From the NCBI GenBank assembly GCA_964445525.1, contig CAYULA010000011.1, forward strand, positions 16,144 to 80,143: 64,000 nt of DNA, given 5' to 3'. Within the stretch, counting starts at the first letter, position 1. Every line of letters begins with the position of its first letter. The position numbers and the translations under genes are program-made. Of this stretch, positions 35,156 through 43,335 are shown piece after piece. Source of the stretch: Penumbrarchaeum sp964445525. Lineage in GTDB: Archaea > Thermoplasmatota > Penumbrarchaeia > Penumbrarchaeales > Penumbrarchaeaceae. Below the pieces are notes generated by a model. The model had not been told where the DNA came from. It did not search any database and saw only the letters and a list, made by a program, of their open reading frames with translations.

Positions 35156-35857
35156 TTGAAGAAGATAGTGTTATCCCTAGGTGGATCCATAATGGTAAAG
35201 GGAAACGAAGATACATCGTATCTGAACTCCCTGAGGGAACTCCTGCTCTCGCTTCCGGATGACCACAGGTTCATCATAATCACAGGAGGAGGAAAGGCCG
35301 CAAGGGATCATATCAGGATCGGTAGATCCCTGGGATCGGACGAGGCGACCCTGGATTGGGTGGGTATTGCCGCAACAAGACTCAATGCATGGCTGATGAT
35401 TTCATGTCTGGGTTCAAATTGTAATCCGATACCGGCTGAGACCATTGAAGAGGCTATAATAGCGGCTGCTTCGAGCAGGTTCGTCATCGGGGGGGGAACA
35501 CATCCGGGCCATACCACGGATGCGGTGGCTGCCCTGATAGCCGAGAGATGGTCCGCTGACCATTTCATAAATCTTACAGCGGTAAACGGAGCTTACAATG
35601 CAGACCCCAATAAATTCAGCAATGCAGAAAAAATAGATTCCATGACAGGATCTGAACTCGTTGAACTGGTGTCAGATACCTCCCACGGAGCAGGTTCCCA
35701 TTCGGTCATGGATCCCCTGGCATCCAGAATAATCCGGAGGGCGGGGCTAAGAACCTCCATTCTCAACGGCAGAGATCTGAAATCACTTGAAAATTGCCTC
35801 AAGGATGAACCTTTCGACGGAACCGTTATTATCGGCGAGAAAGGGGGTGGTCTCTGA
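35156..35857 (+). CDS. pyrH: Archaeal-type UMP kinase
   Basis: A 233-residue amino-acid-kinase-fold enzyme converting UMP to UDP. GGAGG at 35144-35148 lies 7 nt before TTG 35156, which starts the strand KKIVLSLGGSIM. The ATP and UMP motifs are IITGGGKAARDH, GGGTHPGHTTDAVAA and NLTAVNGAYNADPNK. The short length without the bacterial insert marks the archaeal form. It is the first gene of a four-gene unit; the next ATG overlaps its stop by one base. Confidence 0.93.
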   Translation: MKKIVLSLGGSIMVKGNEDTSYLNSLRELLLSLPDDHRFIIITGGGKAARDHIRIGRSLGSDEATLDWVGIAATRLNAWLMISCLGSNCNPIPAETIEEAIIAAASSRFVIGGGTHPGHTTDAVAALIAERWSADHFINLTAVNGAYNADPNKFSNAEKIDSMTGSELVELVSDTSHGAGSHSVMDPLASRIIRRAGLRTSILNGRDLKSLENCLKDEPFDGTVIIGEKGGGL

Positions 35858-36144
35858 TGCCTCCTTCCAAAGGACCGAAGAAAGGCTCGAAGAAGAAGAG
35901 GCCTCTTACACCTAAAATCCAAACCGAAGAGGAAACGCCTGAACAAGAGAAAACGGGAATCGCCTCACACAAGCACTGTCTGAACTGCGGAGTATCCATA
36001 TCACCGGAAAGGGAAACATGCTCTCCCAAATGCCAGGAAGAATGGGACAGGATGATGAAAAAGAAGAAGTTCTGGAATTACCTGCCATTCCTGGGAGCTG
36101 CCTTTCTCCTGGCTCTTTACATAATACTTAGCATGGCTGGATAG
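35857..36144 (+). CDS. DUF2116-type zinc-ribbon membrane protein
   Basis: A 95-residue protein starting at the ATG that overlaps the pyrH stop (TGATG). The N-terminus is basic. A zinc ribbon HCLNCGVSISPERETCSPKC lies at about 40-59, matching DUF2116. A single C-terminal membrane helix (LPFLGAAFLLALYIILSM) ends the protein. It is tail-anchored with the ribbon in the cytosol. Function unknown; genes of this family often sit beside nucleotide and translation genes in archaea. Confidence 0.75.
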   Translation: MPPSKGPKKGSKKKRPLTPKIQTEEETPEQEKTGIASHKHCLNCGVSISPERETCSPKCQEEWDRMMKKKKFWNYLPFLGAAFLLALYIILSMAG

Positions 36145-36155
36145 GAAGTTGGAAG

Positions 36156-37184
36156 ATGGAGGAAGGATCGACGTCAAACATCTGCATAGGCGGAACCTTC
36201 TCACCGCTTCACGAGGGCCACAGGATACTATTGAGGGAAGCTTTCAAAAGAGGAGGCAAGGTCTGGGTGGGCCTCACCTCGGACAAGATGGCAAGAAGAT
36301 CCAGGGAGAGAACAGTATTATCATACGAAGAAAGGGTTAGGGACCTGAAGGAGACTCTGGAATTATTATCAAGTGAATTCGGGATAGATTACTCGGTCAG
36401 GGAGATAAACGACAGATACGGTTTTGCCGTAATGGAAGGGGTGGATTCCATCGTTGTTTCCAGGGAAACCGAGCAGACGGTTGATGATATCGACAGGGAA
36501 AGAACAAGAAGAGGGCTGAAACCGCTAAAGAGATTCGTTATCGATATGGTTCTGGATGACAGCGGGAAGAGGATCTCATCCACAAGGATCTCCAGGGGAG
36601 AAATAGATATACAGGGAAGAACAGCAAGCGAAAAGAGGATCTTCGAATCCGTTAACAGGGTATGCCTGCACCTGGGATCCAGGAATCCGGACAAGGTGAG
36701 AGGGGCGATAACAGCCTTCAGAAGGTACTGGCCGGAGGTTCAGGTATTCCAGTACGAGGTTGGCGGAAGCAACCATATAATGAGAAGCGACAGCCCGCTC
36801 GAGGGAGCTTTCAATCGGGCCGAGGAGGTTCGGGAGCGAATCGATTCTCCGGCCATGGGCATCTCGGACTATATAGTCGGGATAGAATCCGGCCTGATGG
36901 AGATCAAGGGTACCTGGTTCATGGTCCACTGCTGCTTTGTATCCGGGAGAAGGGGAAGAGGAACCGGTCTCAGCTCGGGGGTCGAGATACCGCCCGATAT
37001 GATGGAGAGCATCATGATATACAGGGGAAGCCCCCTGGAAACAAGGGATATTCTCGGGACGAGGACAACCCTCATTGAGAACATGAGCGGGGGCTCGGTT
37101 TCAAGGGACACTTTGATCGAGCAATCCTGCCAGATGGCCCTGATCTCCATGTTCAACTCGCTCAAGAAGGAGGAATTTCAGTGA
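36156..37184 (+). CDS. coaD: Fusion of phosphopantetheine adenylyltransferase and DUF84 (ITP/XTP phosphatase)
   Basis: A 342-residue two-domain enzyme. Residues 1-150 are an archaeal-type PPAT: GGTFSPLHEGHRILLREA (HxGH nucleotidyl-transferase motif), RRSRERTVLSYEERV, and ISSTRISRGE. It makes dephospho-CoA from phosphopantetheine and ATP. Residues ~170-342 are a DUF84/YjjX-type non-canonical NTPase: LGSRNPDKVRGAITAF, the YDSPL-like SDSPLEGAFNRAEE, and GIESGLMEIKGTWF. This removes damaged purine nucleotides. The two activities are usually separate proteins. It is third gene of the pyrH unit and its stop overlaps the next GTG by 4 bp. Confidence 0.85.
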   Translation: MEEGSTSNICIGGTFSPLHEGHRILLREAFKRGGKVWVGLTSDKMARRSRERTVLSYEERVRDLKETLELLSSEFGIDYSVREINDRYGFAVMEGVDSIVVSRETEQTVDDIDRERTRRGLKPLKRFVIDMVLDDSGKRISSTRISRGEIDIQGRTASEKRIFESVNRVCLHLGSRNPDKVRGAITAFRRYWPEVQVFQYEVGGSNHIMRSDSPLEGAFNRAEEVRERIDSPAMGISDYIVGIESGLMEIKGTWFMVHCCFVSGRRGRGTGLSSGVEIPPDMMESIMIYRGSPLETRDILGTRTTLIENMSGGSVSRDTLIEQSCQMALISMFNSLKKEEFQ

Positions 37185-38164
37185 CCTCTCCGCTTCCTTC
37201 CTCCGGACAGGGATTGATCCTGCTTGTATCCATCCTGCTGATGTTCGGAATTGCCGTTTACCTTCCCTGGAGGAAGAAGGCCTCCGTTACTGCAGTCATC
37301 TCAACATCCATATTCATAGTGTTTGTAATGCAGCTCCTGTTCACCTCGGAGATGGTATACGATCTTCCCTTCATGGAAGGGGTCGAGAGGACCACCTCAT
37401 CGGACATATACAGGGATGTCGGATTCCATCCCAGGTCCATCGTCGAGGATCAGGCCCTCTACCAGTTCATCACCTCAACATATCTTCATGCGGATTTCCT
37501 TCACCTGATATTCAATTTCATAGGCCTGTTCCTTCTTGGAATACAGCTTGAGAGGAAGATAGGATGGTACAGGTTCCTGATCCTCTATTTCGGATCGGGG
37601 ATAATCGCCGGTGCCATCGTATTGATGATCTCTCCTTTCGATGCTGTGGGGCATTCGATGGATGTGCCTTCCATAGGTGCATCGGGTTGTATATTCGGAA
37701 TAATCGGAGGCTACTGGTTCCTCTACCCCAGGGACAAGGTCTTCTTTCCGCTTCCGCTTTTTTTTATCAGAATGACCAACAGATGGCCCATCTCGCTCAT
37801 ATTTCTGATCTACGGGGGAATTACCGCATTCTTCCTGCTGATCGGGACCGATGATAACACGAGCCACATTGCCCACTTCGGGGGACTGGTGGGAGCCTTT
37901 CCAATTGCCGCGCTTGTTAGGCCCCCTGAAAAGAAGGAAACAATCAAGGAGCTCAAGACCGAGGACCTGAGTAAATATGCCAGGACAAAGCGGCAGAAGC
38001 GGTATCTTGCAAAGGCCATGGAAGCTGATGAGGAAGATGTTAGAAATGCCTGGTTGGACGAGTTCTTCCAGAGCATCAAATGCCCGAAATGCGGTTCCTC
38101 CAACATGGCACTGGAAAACCGCAAGGGTGTCTGTCCCAAGTGCGGGCATACGATCAAACCATGA
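37181..38164 (+). CDS. Rhomboid intramembrane serine protease with C-terminal zinc ribbon
   Basis: A 327-residue membrane protease using GTG 37181, which overlaps the preceding stop (GTGA). The catalytic Ser is in SIGASGCIFGIIGG and the His in TSHIAHFGGLVGA. Membrane helices surround both. The TYLHADFLHLIFNFIGL region is the characteristic rhomboid HxxxHxxxN segment (HADFLHLIFN). After the last helix comes a charged linker and a zinc ribbon, CPKCGSSNMALENRKGVCPKC. It cleaves membrane proteins near the outer face. The zinc ribbon may bind substrates or nucleic acid. Last gene of the unit. Confidence 0.9.
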   Translation: MTSPLPSSGQGLILLVSILLMFGIAVYLPWRKKASVTAVISTSIFIVFVMQLLFTSEMVYDLPFMEGVERTTSSDIYRDVGFHPRSIVEDQALYQFITSTYLHADFLHLIFNFIGLFLLGIQLERKIGWYRFLILYFGSGIIAGAIVLMISPFDAVGHSMDVPSIGASGCIFGIIGGYWFLYPRDKVFFPLPLFFIRMTNRWPISLIFLIYGGITAFFLLIGTDDNTSHIAHFGGLVGAFPIAALVRPPEKKETIKELKTEDLSKYARTKRQKRYLAKAMEADEEDVRNAWLDEFFQSIKCPKCGSSNMALENRKGVCPKCGHTIKP

Positions 38165-38237
38165 TTTGTTCACCTCCCATGCTTTGATGTTTGACCGTTC
38201 ATATCATTTGACTATTTTATTAGACCAAAACTAAAAT

Positions 38238-38324
38238 ATGATAAGGGAGCTAGTTCTATCCCTGGGGATGCCAAAGACGTTTCTTGCAGGAAAAAGCAGG
38301 AAAAAATCAACTTTGGTTACCTGA
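38238..38324 (+). other. Small open frame in the leader of the metal-dependent hydrolase gene
   Basis: A 28-codon frame (MIRELVLSLGMPKTFLAG...) starts 20 bp after a TTTTATTA box and ends 17 bp before the ATG at 38342. It has no ribosome site of its own. It may be a leader peptide or chance. Confidence 0.2.
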
Positions 38325-38341
38325 AACAAGGGGGTTCAGAT

Positions 38342-38956
38342 ATGGCACCTAAGATAGAATGGCTCGGTCATGCATCATTTCGTATCCAGACTTCAAAGGG
38401 CGTTATATATATTGATCCATGGAAGACAGCAGGCGCTCCCAAAGCTGATCTGATCCTGGTAACTCATACACATTTCGACCATCTCAGCGAGGATGATATT
38501 TCAAAGCTCAAAAAAGACAATACCATAATAATGGGGTCCAAGGACATCACAACAAAGGTCCCCGATGCCGTTGGAATGAGACCGGGAACCACCAAGAAAG
38601 TGGGAGCCATCAAGGTGGAGGCCGTGAAGGCATACAATCCGAAAAAGGAATTCCATCCCAAGGAAAACGAATGGCTGGGTCTCGTGATAGAGGTGGATGA
38701 CACGAGGATATACCATACGGGAGACACGGACATAATTCCCGAGATGAGTGAAGTCAAAGATATCGATGTCATTCTCATACCCGTCGGGGGAACCTACACG
38801 ATGAGTCCCGAGGAGGCCGCAAAGGCTTTGGATATCATAAAACCGAAAAAAGCCATTCCCATGCACTGGGGCGATATCATAGGCGGAAAGGAGGATGCGG
38901 AAAAGTTGGAGGCTCTTGCATCCTGCGAGGTCGAGATACTGGAATCCGTGGATTAA
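38342..38956 (+). CDS. Metallo-beta-lactamase-fold hydrolase (UPF0173-like)
   Basis: A 204-residue MBL-fold protein. Metal motifs are HTHFDHLSEDD, YHTGDTDIIPE and the C-terminal MHWGD. The N-terminus, WLGHASFRIQTSKGVIYIDPW, marks the UPF0173 subgroup. It probably cleaves a small metabolite or RNA-derived substrate; which one is not known. AGGGGGT lies about 7 nt before the ATG. It converges with the winged-helix regulator gene with a 4-bp gap. Confidence 0.9.
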   Translation: MAPKIEWLGHASFRIQTSKGVIYIDPWKTAGAPKADLILVTHTHFDHLSEDDISKLKKDNTIIMGSKDITTKVPDAVGMRPGTTKKVGAIKVEAVKAYNPKKEFHPKENEWLGLVIEVDDTRIYHTGDTDIIPEMSEVKDIDVILIPVGGTYTMSPEEAAKALDIIKPKKAIPMHWGDIIGGKEDAEKLEALASCEVEILESVD

Positions 38957-38960
38957 ATCG

Positions 38961-40085
38961 TCATTCGATCGACCCGGGATCCATGACTTCTCCAAGGTCC
39001 TCCAGTGGATTATTGAATGTCAGGGAGGGCTCGTCCCTGCAGTTGGGAAGGGAGAATATCTTTATGTCCGGCTCTCCGTCAAGAAATCCGTAGTCCATCA
39101 TTGCCTTCCTCATATTCATCTGGGCCCTGGATCCTTCCGTTAGGTTCCTGAATATGCCCAGACCTATGACCTCGCTGTGGTCGAAGGCCACGATCATCAG
39201 GTTGCTGGGCATTCTGCTTTCGTATATCTCGAATAGTTCTCTCGGGTCCTGGCCTGCCTTGAACCTCATGTGGGTGAATATCAGGACCTCATATCCCATT
39301 CCGATGACATTTGTTCCGTAAAACGGCTTGATGAAGCCCTCATGAAGAAGCATGTCCTTTATCTTCCTGAACCTGTATCTGCTCAGGTTCAGGTCCCTTA
39401 TGATGTCCCGTTCCTTTCTTTCGGGATTTCTCAAAAGCTCAAGCAGGGTGCCGCGTTCTTCCTGTTCGAGTATCACCGGTTCGCTGTTGCTACCTGTGCG
39501 GAAGAACTCAGACCACTCCCGGCTTGCTGCTTCTTGAGCGGGATTTTCAGGAGGGATCACCGGTATTTTTCTCTCTCCGACATCCTCCTCGAGCAAGCCA
39601 TGAACATCGAAAAAACGCTCGATCCTGAGATCCTTCATGGAGAATATGGATTGCTCTATCGAACCAGAAAACATCTCCGAGGAATCTATCATTTTCTCCT
39701 TTATCCTCATCAGTCTCTTGAGGTGTGTGAAATCCTTTATCACGTGAAAGACAACACCGTTATTTCCCTCCATAATGCCGAATATTGACATGTGGGGAAG
39801 GGAATATTCACCGCTCTTGAGATGAAGGCTTCCCTCCGTTTGGCAGTTAAAAGAATCCATTCCGCTTCCGTGGCTGACCGAAAGGATCTCCAATCCGAGT
39901 TTTCCATAATTCGGAACATAATATTTTTCCAGCATTTTCCTCTTCATCAATGAATTCTTGATCTTGTTGAAAGTGAACAGGTTCATATCAATGGCCCGGG
40001 AGATCTCTGTATCGGAGTGTTCCGGATTTCTCATGAGAGCCAGGATAACGGCTGATTCGGTACGTGTGAATCTATCGAATTGCAT
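38961..40085 (-). CDS. Transcriptional regulator with two tandem winged-helix units
   Basis: A 374-residue soluble protein built from an internal duplication. Unit 1 (residues ~8-70) reads TRTESAVILALMRNPEHSDTEIS, then FNKIKNSLMKRKMLEKYYVP. Unit 2 (~205-265) reads QEERGTLLELLRNPERKERDI, then FRKIKDMLLHEGFIKPFYG. Each is an Lrp/MarR-like DNA-binding head followed by a beta-rich effector-like part (ILSVSHG, LIFTHMRF). ATG 40085 lies about 28 bp from a TTAATTAT box, suggesting a leaderless message; codons further upstream would add 22 residues. It is divergent from the RND exporter gene, which it may control. Confidence 0.7.
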   Translation of the reverse strand: MQFDRFTRTESAVILALMRNPEHSDTEISRAIDMNLFTFNKIKNSLMKRKMLEKYYVPNYGKLGLEILSVSHGSGMDSFNCQTEGSLHLKSGEYSLPHMSIFGIMEGNNGVVFHVIKDFTHLKRLMRIKEKMIDSSEMFSGSIEQSIFSMKDLRIERFFDVHGLLEEDVGERKIPVIPPENPAQEAASREWSEFFRTGSNSEPVILEQEERGTLLELLRNPERKERDIIRDLNLSRYRFRKIKDMLLHEGFIKPFYGTNVIGMGYEVLIFTHMRFKAGQDPRELFEIYESRMPSNLMIVAFDHSEVIGLGIFRNLTEGSRAQMNMRKAMMDYGFLDGEPDIKIFSLPNCRDEPSLTFNNPLEDLGEVMDPGSIE

Positions 40086-40151
40086 TACGAGGTGAAAAAG
40101 ATTTACCTGATAATTAACCTTTTTGGGGAGAAACTGTCTGAAAAGAGCCAA

Positions 40152-40245
40152 AGATAGTCAAATTTTTTTAACTATTTTTAATTTTTTTGTTTTTTCCTTT
40201 GAAAATATAGCCATAAACAATAAATAGAATCCTTATTTAGCAGTT
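40152..40245. promoter_or_regulatory. AT-rich divergent promoter region with T-tracts
   Basis: This stretch between the regulator gene and the RND exporter has long T-runs and ATAAATAGAATCC close to the exporter start. It probably holds the exporter promoter and any operator for the adjacent regulator. Confidence 0.4.
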
Positions 40246-40258
40246 TCAAGGTGTAACT

Positions 40259-43200
40259 TTGATCACGAAAAGGGTAGGCCAGCTGACCACAACATATCCC
40301 TGGGTTGGGATCATCATTATTCTACTGGTAACAGCGGGAGCAACCGCATCGATGATACTTTTTCCCATGGAGACATCTTTTGAAAACGAGGACTTTCTAC
40401 CCGATATAGAGGTCGCAAAGGCCAACACCCTGTATTCGGAAACGTTCACCTCCTCCTATGCATTCATGGTCCTTATCAGGGGTGATGGCGGAGACATCGT
40501 AACGCCGGAGGGCTTTTCCGACATGGCGGAGCTCTCCGACCTTATTGTCCGAAATGAGACCTACCAGCAGTGGAAGGACGAAGGTTCCAACGGACCCACC
40601 TCGGCCGCATCCGCAATGTTTCAGATCAAACAAGGGGTGGACCACGCAGAAAGGATGAAGGAAACCGCCGGGGCTGTTTCCTCCTATTTCAACACAACCG
40701 CTTACCTCACATCCGTAACTGAATCGTTCAATCGGAACCTGATGAACTCATCCGGATCTGATGATACCATGTCTCTGGCGGACAACCTCAGCTCCGATCT
40801 GGTTGATTTCCTGAATGATGTTAAGGTGCCGACAGATTCCATATCAACACCCGATACCGCCTTGGATTATTATTCGAATTTCTCGGGGAATGACCAATTC
40901 AAGCAGGAAATCGGCTATCTTCTTTCCTATAACCTCTCATCCGCAGATGTCCAGGAAGCCACAGAGGACCTCAACACCTACCCGGTGATGGCCGGGGAGA
41001 CGGTTTCCCTTCTCTCTGCCGCCCGGGACCTCGTTGATGATATACTGATTTCGGAAGAGTTGACAGCTGAAGAGGAAATCACCTTGATTGACCTGATGGA
41101 AGACCTGGACAGGGCGGAAGAGAGATTGAATGCCATAATTCAGGTCTCATCATCGCTGGGAAATCCCCTGATCTTCGGTCAGATCACTCAATCATTCAAT
41201 CTGGGCCAGTTCTTTCTGCTAAACTTCCTGACGGAGGACTTCGATCCTTCCTCCGGCAATCTGAACGCCAAGGGGGCGATGATCCTTGTGGATCTGGATT
41301 ACTCCCTGGGGGAGATGGATGATAACGGGGAGGGAGATAAGCTCCGTTCTATAGAGGACGATCTATCCACGGTGGTAAGCGAATTCGACGACGGGTCCCA
41401 GAATAAGATAAATCCAATGGCATTTGCAAAGATCAATGACAAGATCACTGAAGCCAGCAACGAATCCATGCAGATCCTTCTGCCTCTGGCAATGGCATTC
41501 GTTTTGATCATTCTATTTTTCATCTACAGGACCTTCATAGACATTGCCCTGAACGTTGCGGCACTTGTGATGGCCATTGTCTGGATGTACGGTTTCGGAT
41601 CTCTGATGGGATACGCTTCCAATCCCATGATCACTGCCGTCCCCGTTCTCCTGGTTGGTCTGGGTATCGATTACGGTATCCACCTGACAATGAGGTACAG
41701 AGAGGAGATCAGGAAAGGAAATACCGTAAGAGAGGCTCTAACCCAGATGTCGTCATCTGTGGGAATGGCCCTTCTGCTTGCAACCTTTACGACGGTATTC
41801 GCATTCCTTTCGAATCTATCCTCCCCTGTCAAGCTGATACTTCAGTTTGGCGTAATGGCTGCCGTGGGTATATTGTCAAGCTTTTTGATAATGTTGATAT
41901 TTGTTCCTTCCATCAAGAGATTGATAGATGTATGGAAGGCAGAGAAGAAGAGGCCCCTGTTCAGGGGTATAAAGGAAGGAGAATGCGATCTCTGTGAGGT
42001 CGAAAAGGTAAATAAAAGGCTAACGAACAGGGCCATTCTTGCGATGACGATCCGAGCTGAAAAACACCCCATTATGATACTGGCTTCCGTCCTTATACTC
42101 ACATCGGTAATGTTCGGTTTCGCGATACAGAGCGAGGTAACCTTCAGTGTCAATGATTTCCTGCCCGATGACCTTCAGGAAGCTGAGGATATAAATTTCC
42201 TGCTCAATGAATTCAGGCTTGGAGGAAGCGGTGACTCGGGAATCGTCATTGTGGAAGGGGACATATCAGATCCCGCCGTCCTTCGGGCAATGTACGAAAC
42301 CATGGAAAATGCTGTTGAAATCAATTCGGATTATATCAGATACGAGGGCAGCGGGGAAGATATGCGGCCCAAGGCTGATTTCATTCTATATTCAATGAAG
42401 GATACCGCAACCAGCCTTGGGGCTTTCAATCCAGGTGATCCGTTTCTGGGCAACTATTCATCCGTATTCGACCTTGATACTGGCCTCCCGCTGGATGTTT
42501 CATCAGGAATGGACATTGAAAGCGTTCTTCTGGAATTCCACGACAGGTTCCCTTCACTTGCCAGGAGGATGATACATATTGAAAGCGGAGCGGTGGACCT
42601 GGCCGTCATCTCGTTTGTGGTGGGGACCGAAAACGATCAACAGGCAATGGAATTATTCGATGAGTTGAAGGATATCGTTAATCCACTTGAATCCCTGGAA
42701 GGGGGAACTGTGGAGAAAGTTTCTGTAACAGGGTCCACTATTCTCATGGCTGTCATCGTAGAAGCAATCAATACGTCGCAGATAAGGTCCCTTCTATTGA
42801 CAATAGCAGTTTCATTCGTGGTTCTGACAATTGCCTTCTTCATCGAGGAGAAATCCCTTTTCCTGGGAGGTGTGGCTACACTTCCGGTTGTCTTCTGTGT
42901 TATATGGATCGCAGGGACGATGTATCTTGTGGGCATCCCTCTAAACGTGATGACGATCACGATAGGGGCCTTGACAGTGGGTCTGGGAATTACATATGGC
43001 ATCCACATCACCCACAGATTTATCGAGGATGAGAGAAGCGAATCGGATCTTATGGAAGCCTCCAAGAAAACAATATCCAATACCGGTTCAGCCCTTTTCG
43101 GAGCCGCTCTCACAACGGTGGGAGGATTCGGACTTCTCTCATTTGCAACCATGCCACCCCTTCAGCAGTTCGGGCAGGTGACCGCACTTGCCATAATCTA

Positions 43201-43291
43201 TTCGTTCATTTCGTCAATAATCGTTCTTCCGGTCCTTCTGATACTTTGGGCCAAGAGCAGAAGGAAATGGAGAGCGGCAAAGAATAAGTGA
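40259..43291 (+). CDS. RND-superfamily exporter (HAE3/MMPL type)
   Basis: A 1010-residue inner-membrane transporter starting at TTG 40259 after AAGGTG. Two homologous halves each have one membrane helix, a large outer loop and five more helices. The matching helix signatures are GLGIDYGIHLTMRYREE (first half) and GLGITYGIHITHRFIED (second half). The outer loops are Asp/Ser-rich. Family members move lipids, hopanoids or hydrophobic compounds using the proton gradient. The cytosolic linker has a Cys pair (ECDLCEVEK). It stands alone in its transcription unit, opposite the duplicated regulator. Confidence 0.9.
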   Translation: MITKRVGQLTTTYPWVGIIIILLVTAGATASMILFPMETSFENEDFLPDIEVAKANTLYSETFTSSYAFMVLIRGDGGDIVTPEGFSDMAELSDLIVRNETYQQWKDEGSNGPTSAASAMFQIKQGVDHAERMKETAGAVSSYFNTTAYLTSVTESFNRNLMNSSGSDDTMSLADNLSSDLVDFLNDVKVPTDSISTPDTALDYYSNFSGNDQFKQEIGYLLSYNLSSADVQEATEDLNTYPVMAGETVSLLSAARDLVDDILISEELTAEEEITLIDLMEDLDRAEERLNAIIQVSSSLGNPLIFGQITQSFNLGQFFLLNFLTEDFDPSSGNLNAKGAMILVDLDYSLGEMDDNGEGDKLRSIEDDLSTVVSEFDDGSQNKINPMAFAKINDKITEASNESMQILLPLAMAFVLIILFFIYRTFIDIALNVAALVMAIVWMYGFGSLMGYASNPMITAVPVLLVGLGIDYGIHLTMRYREEIRKGNTVREALTQMSSSVGMALLLATFTTVFAFLSNLSSPVKLILQFGVMAAVGILSSFLIMLIFVPSIKRLIDVWKAEKKRPLFRGIKEGECDLCEVEKVNKRLTNRAILAMTIRAEKHPIMILASVLILTSVMFGFAIQSEVTFSVNDFLPDDLQEAEDINFLLNEFRLGGSGDSGIVIVEGDISDPAVLRAMYETMENAVEINSDYIRYEGSGEDMRPKADFILYSMKDTATSLGAFNPGDPFLGNYSSVFDLDTGLPLDVSSGMDIESVLLEFHDRFPSLARRMIHIESGAVDLAVISFVVGTENDQQAMELFDELKDIVNPLESLEGGTVEKVSVTGSTILMAVIVEAINTSQIRSLLLTIAVSFVVLTIAFFIEEKSLFLGGVATLPVVFCVIWIAGTMYLVGIPLNVMTITIGALTVGLGITYGIHITHRFIEDERSESDLMEASKKTISNTGSALFGAALTTVGGFGLLSFATMPPLQQFGQVTALAIIYSFISSIIVLPVLLILWAKSRRKWRAAKNK

Positions 43292-43335
43292 GTTCGTGGA
43301 ACCCATTAAATATCGATTTGGCCTAGGACTCTTTG

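Noticed and set aside
37475..38173. 232-residue minus-strand frame
   Set aside because: Antisense to the rhomboid gene with clear catalytic motifs.
40152..40200. T-tracts as a terminator
   Set aside because: No gene ends there; the region lies between two divergent starts.
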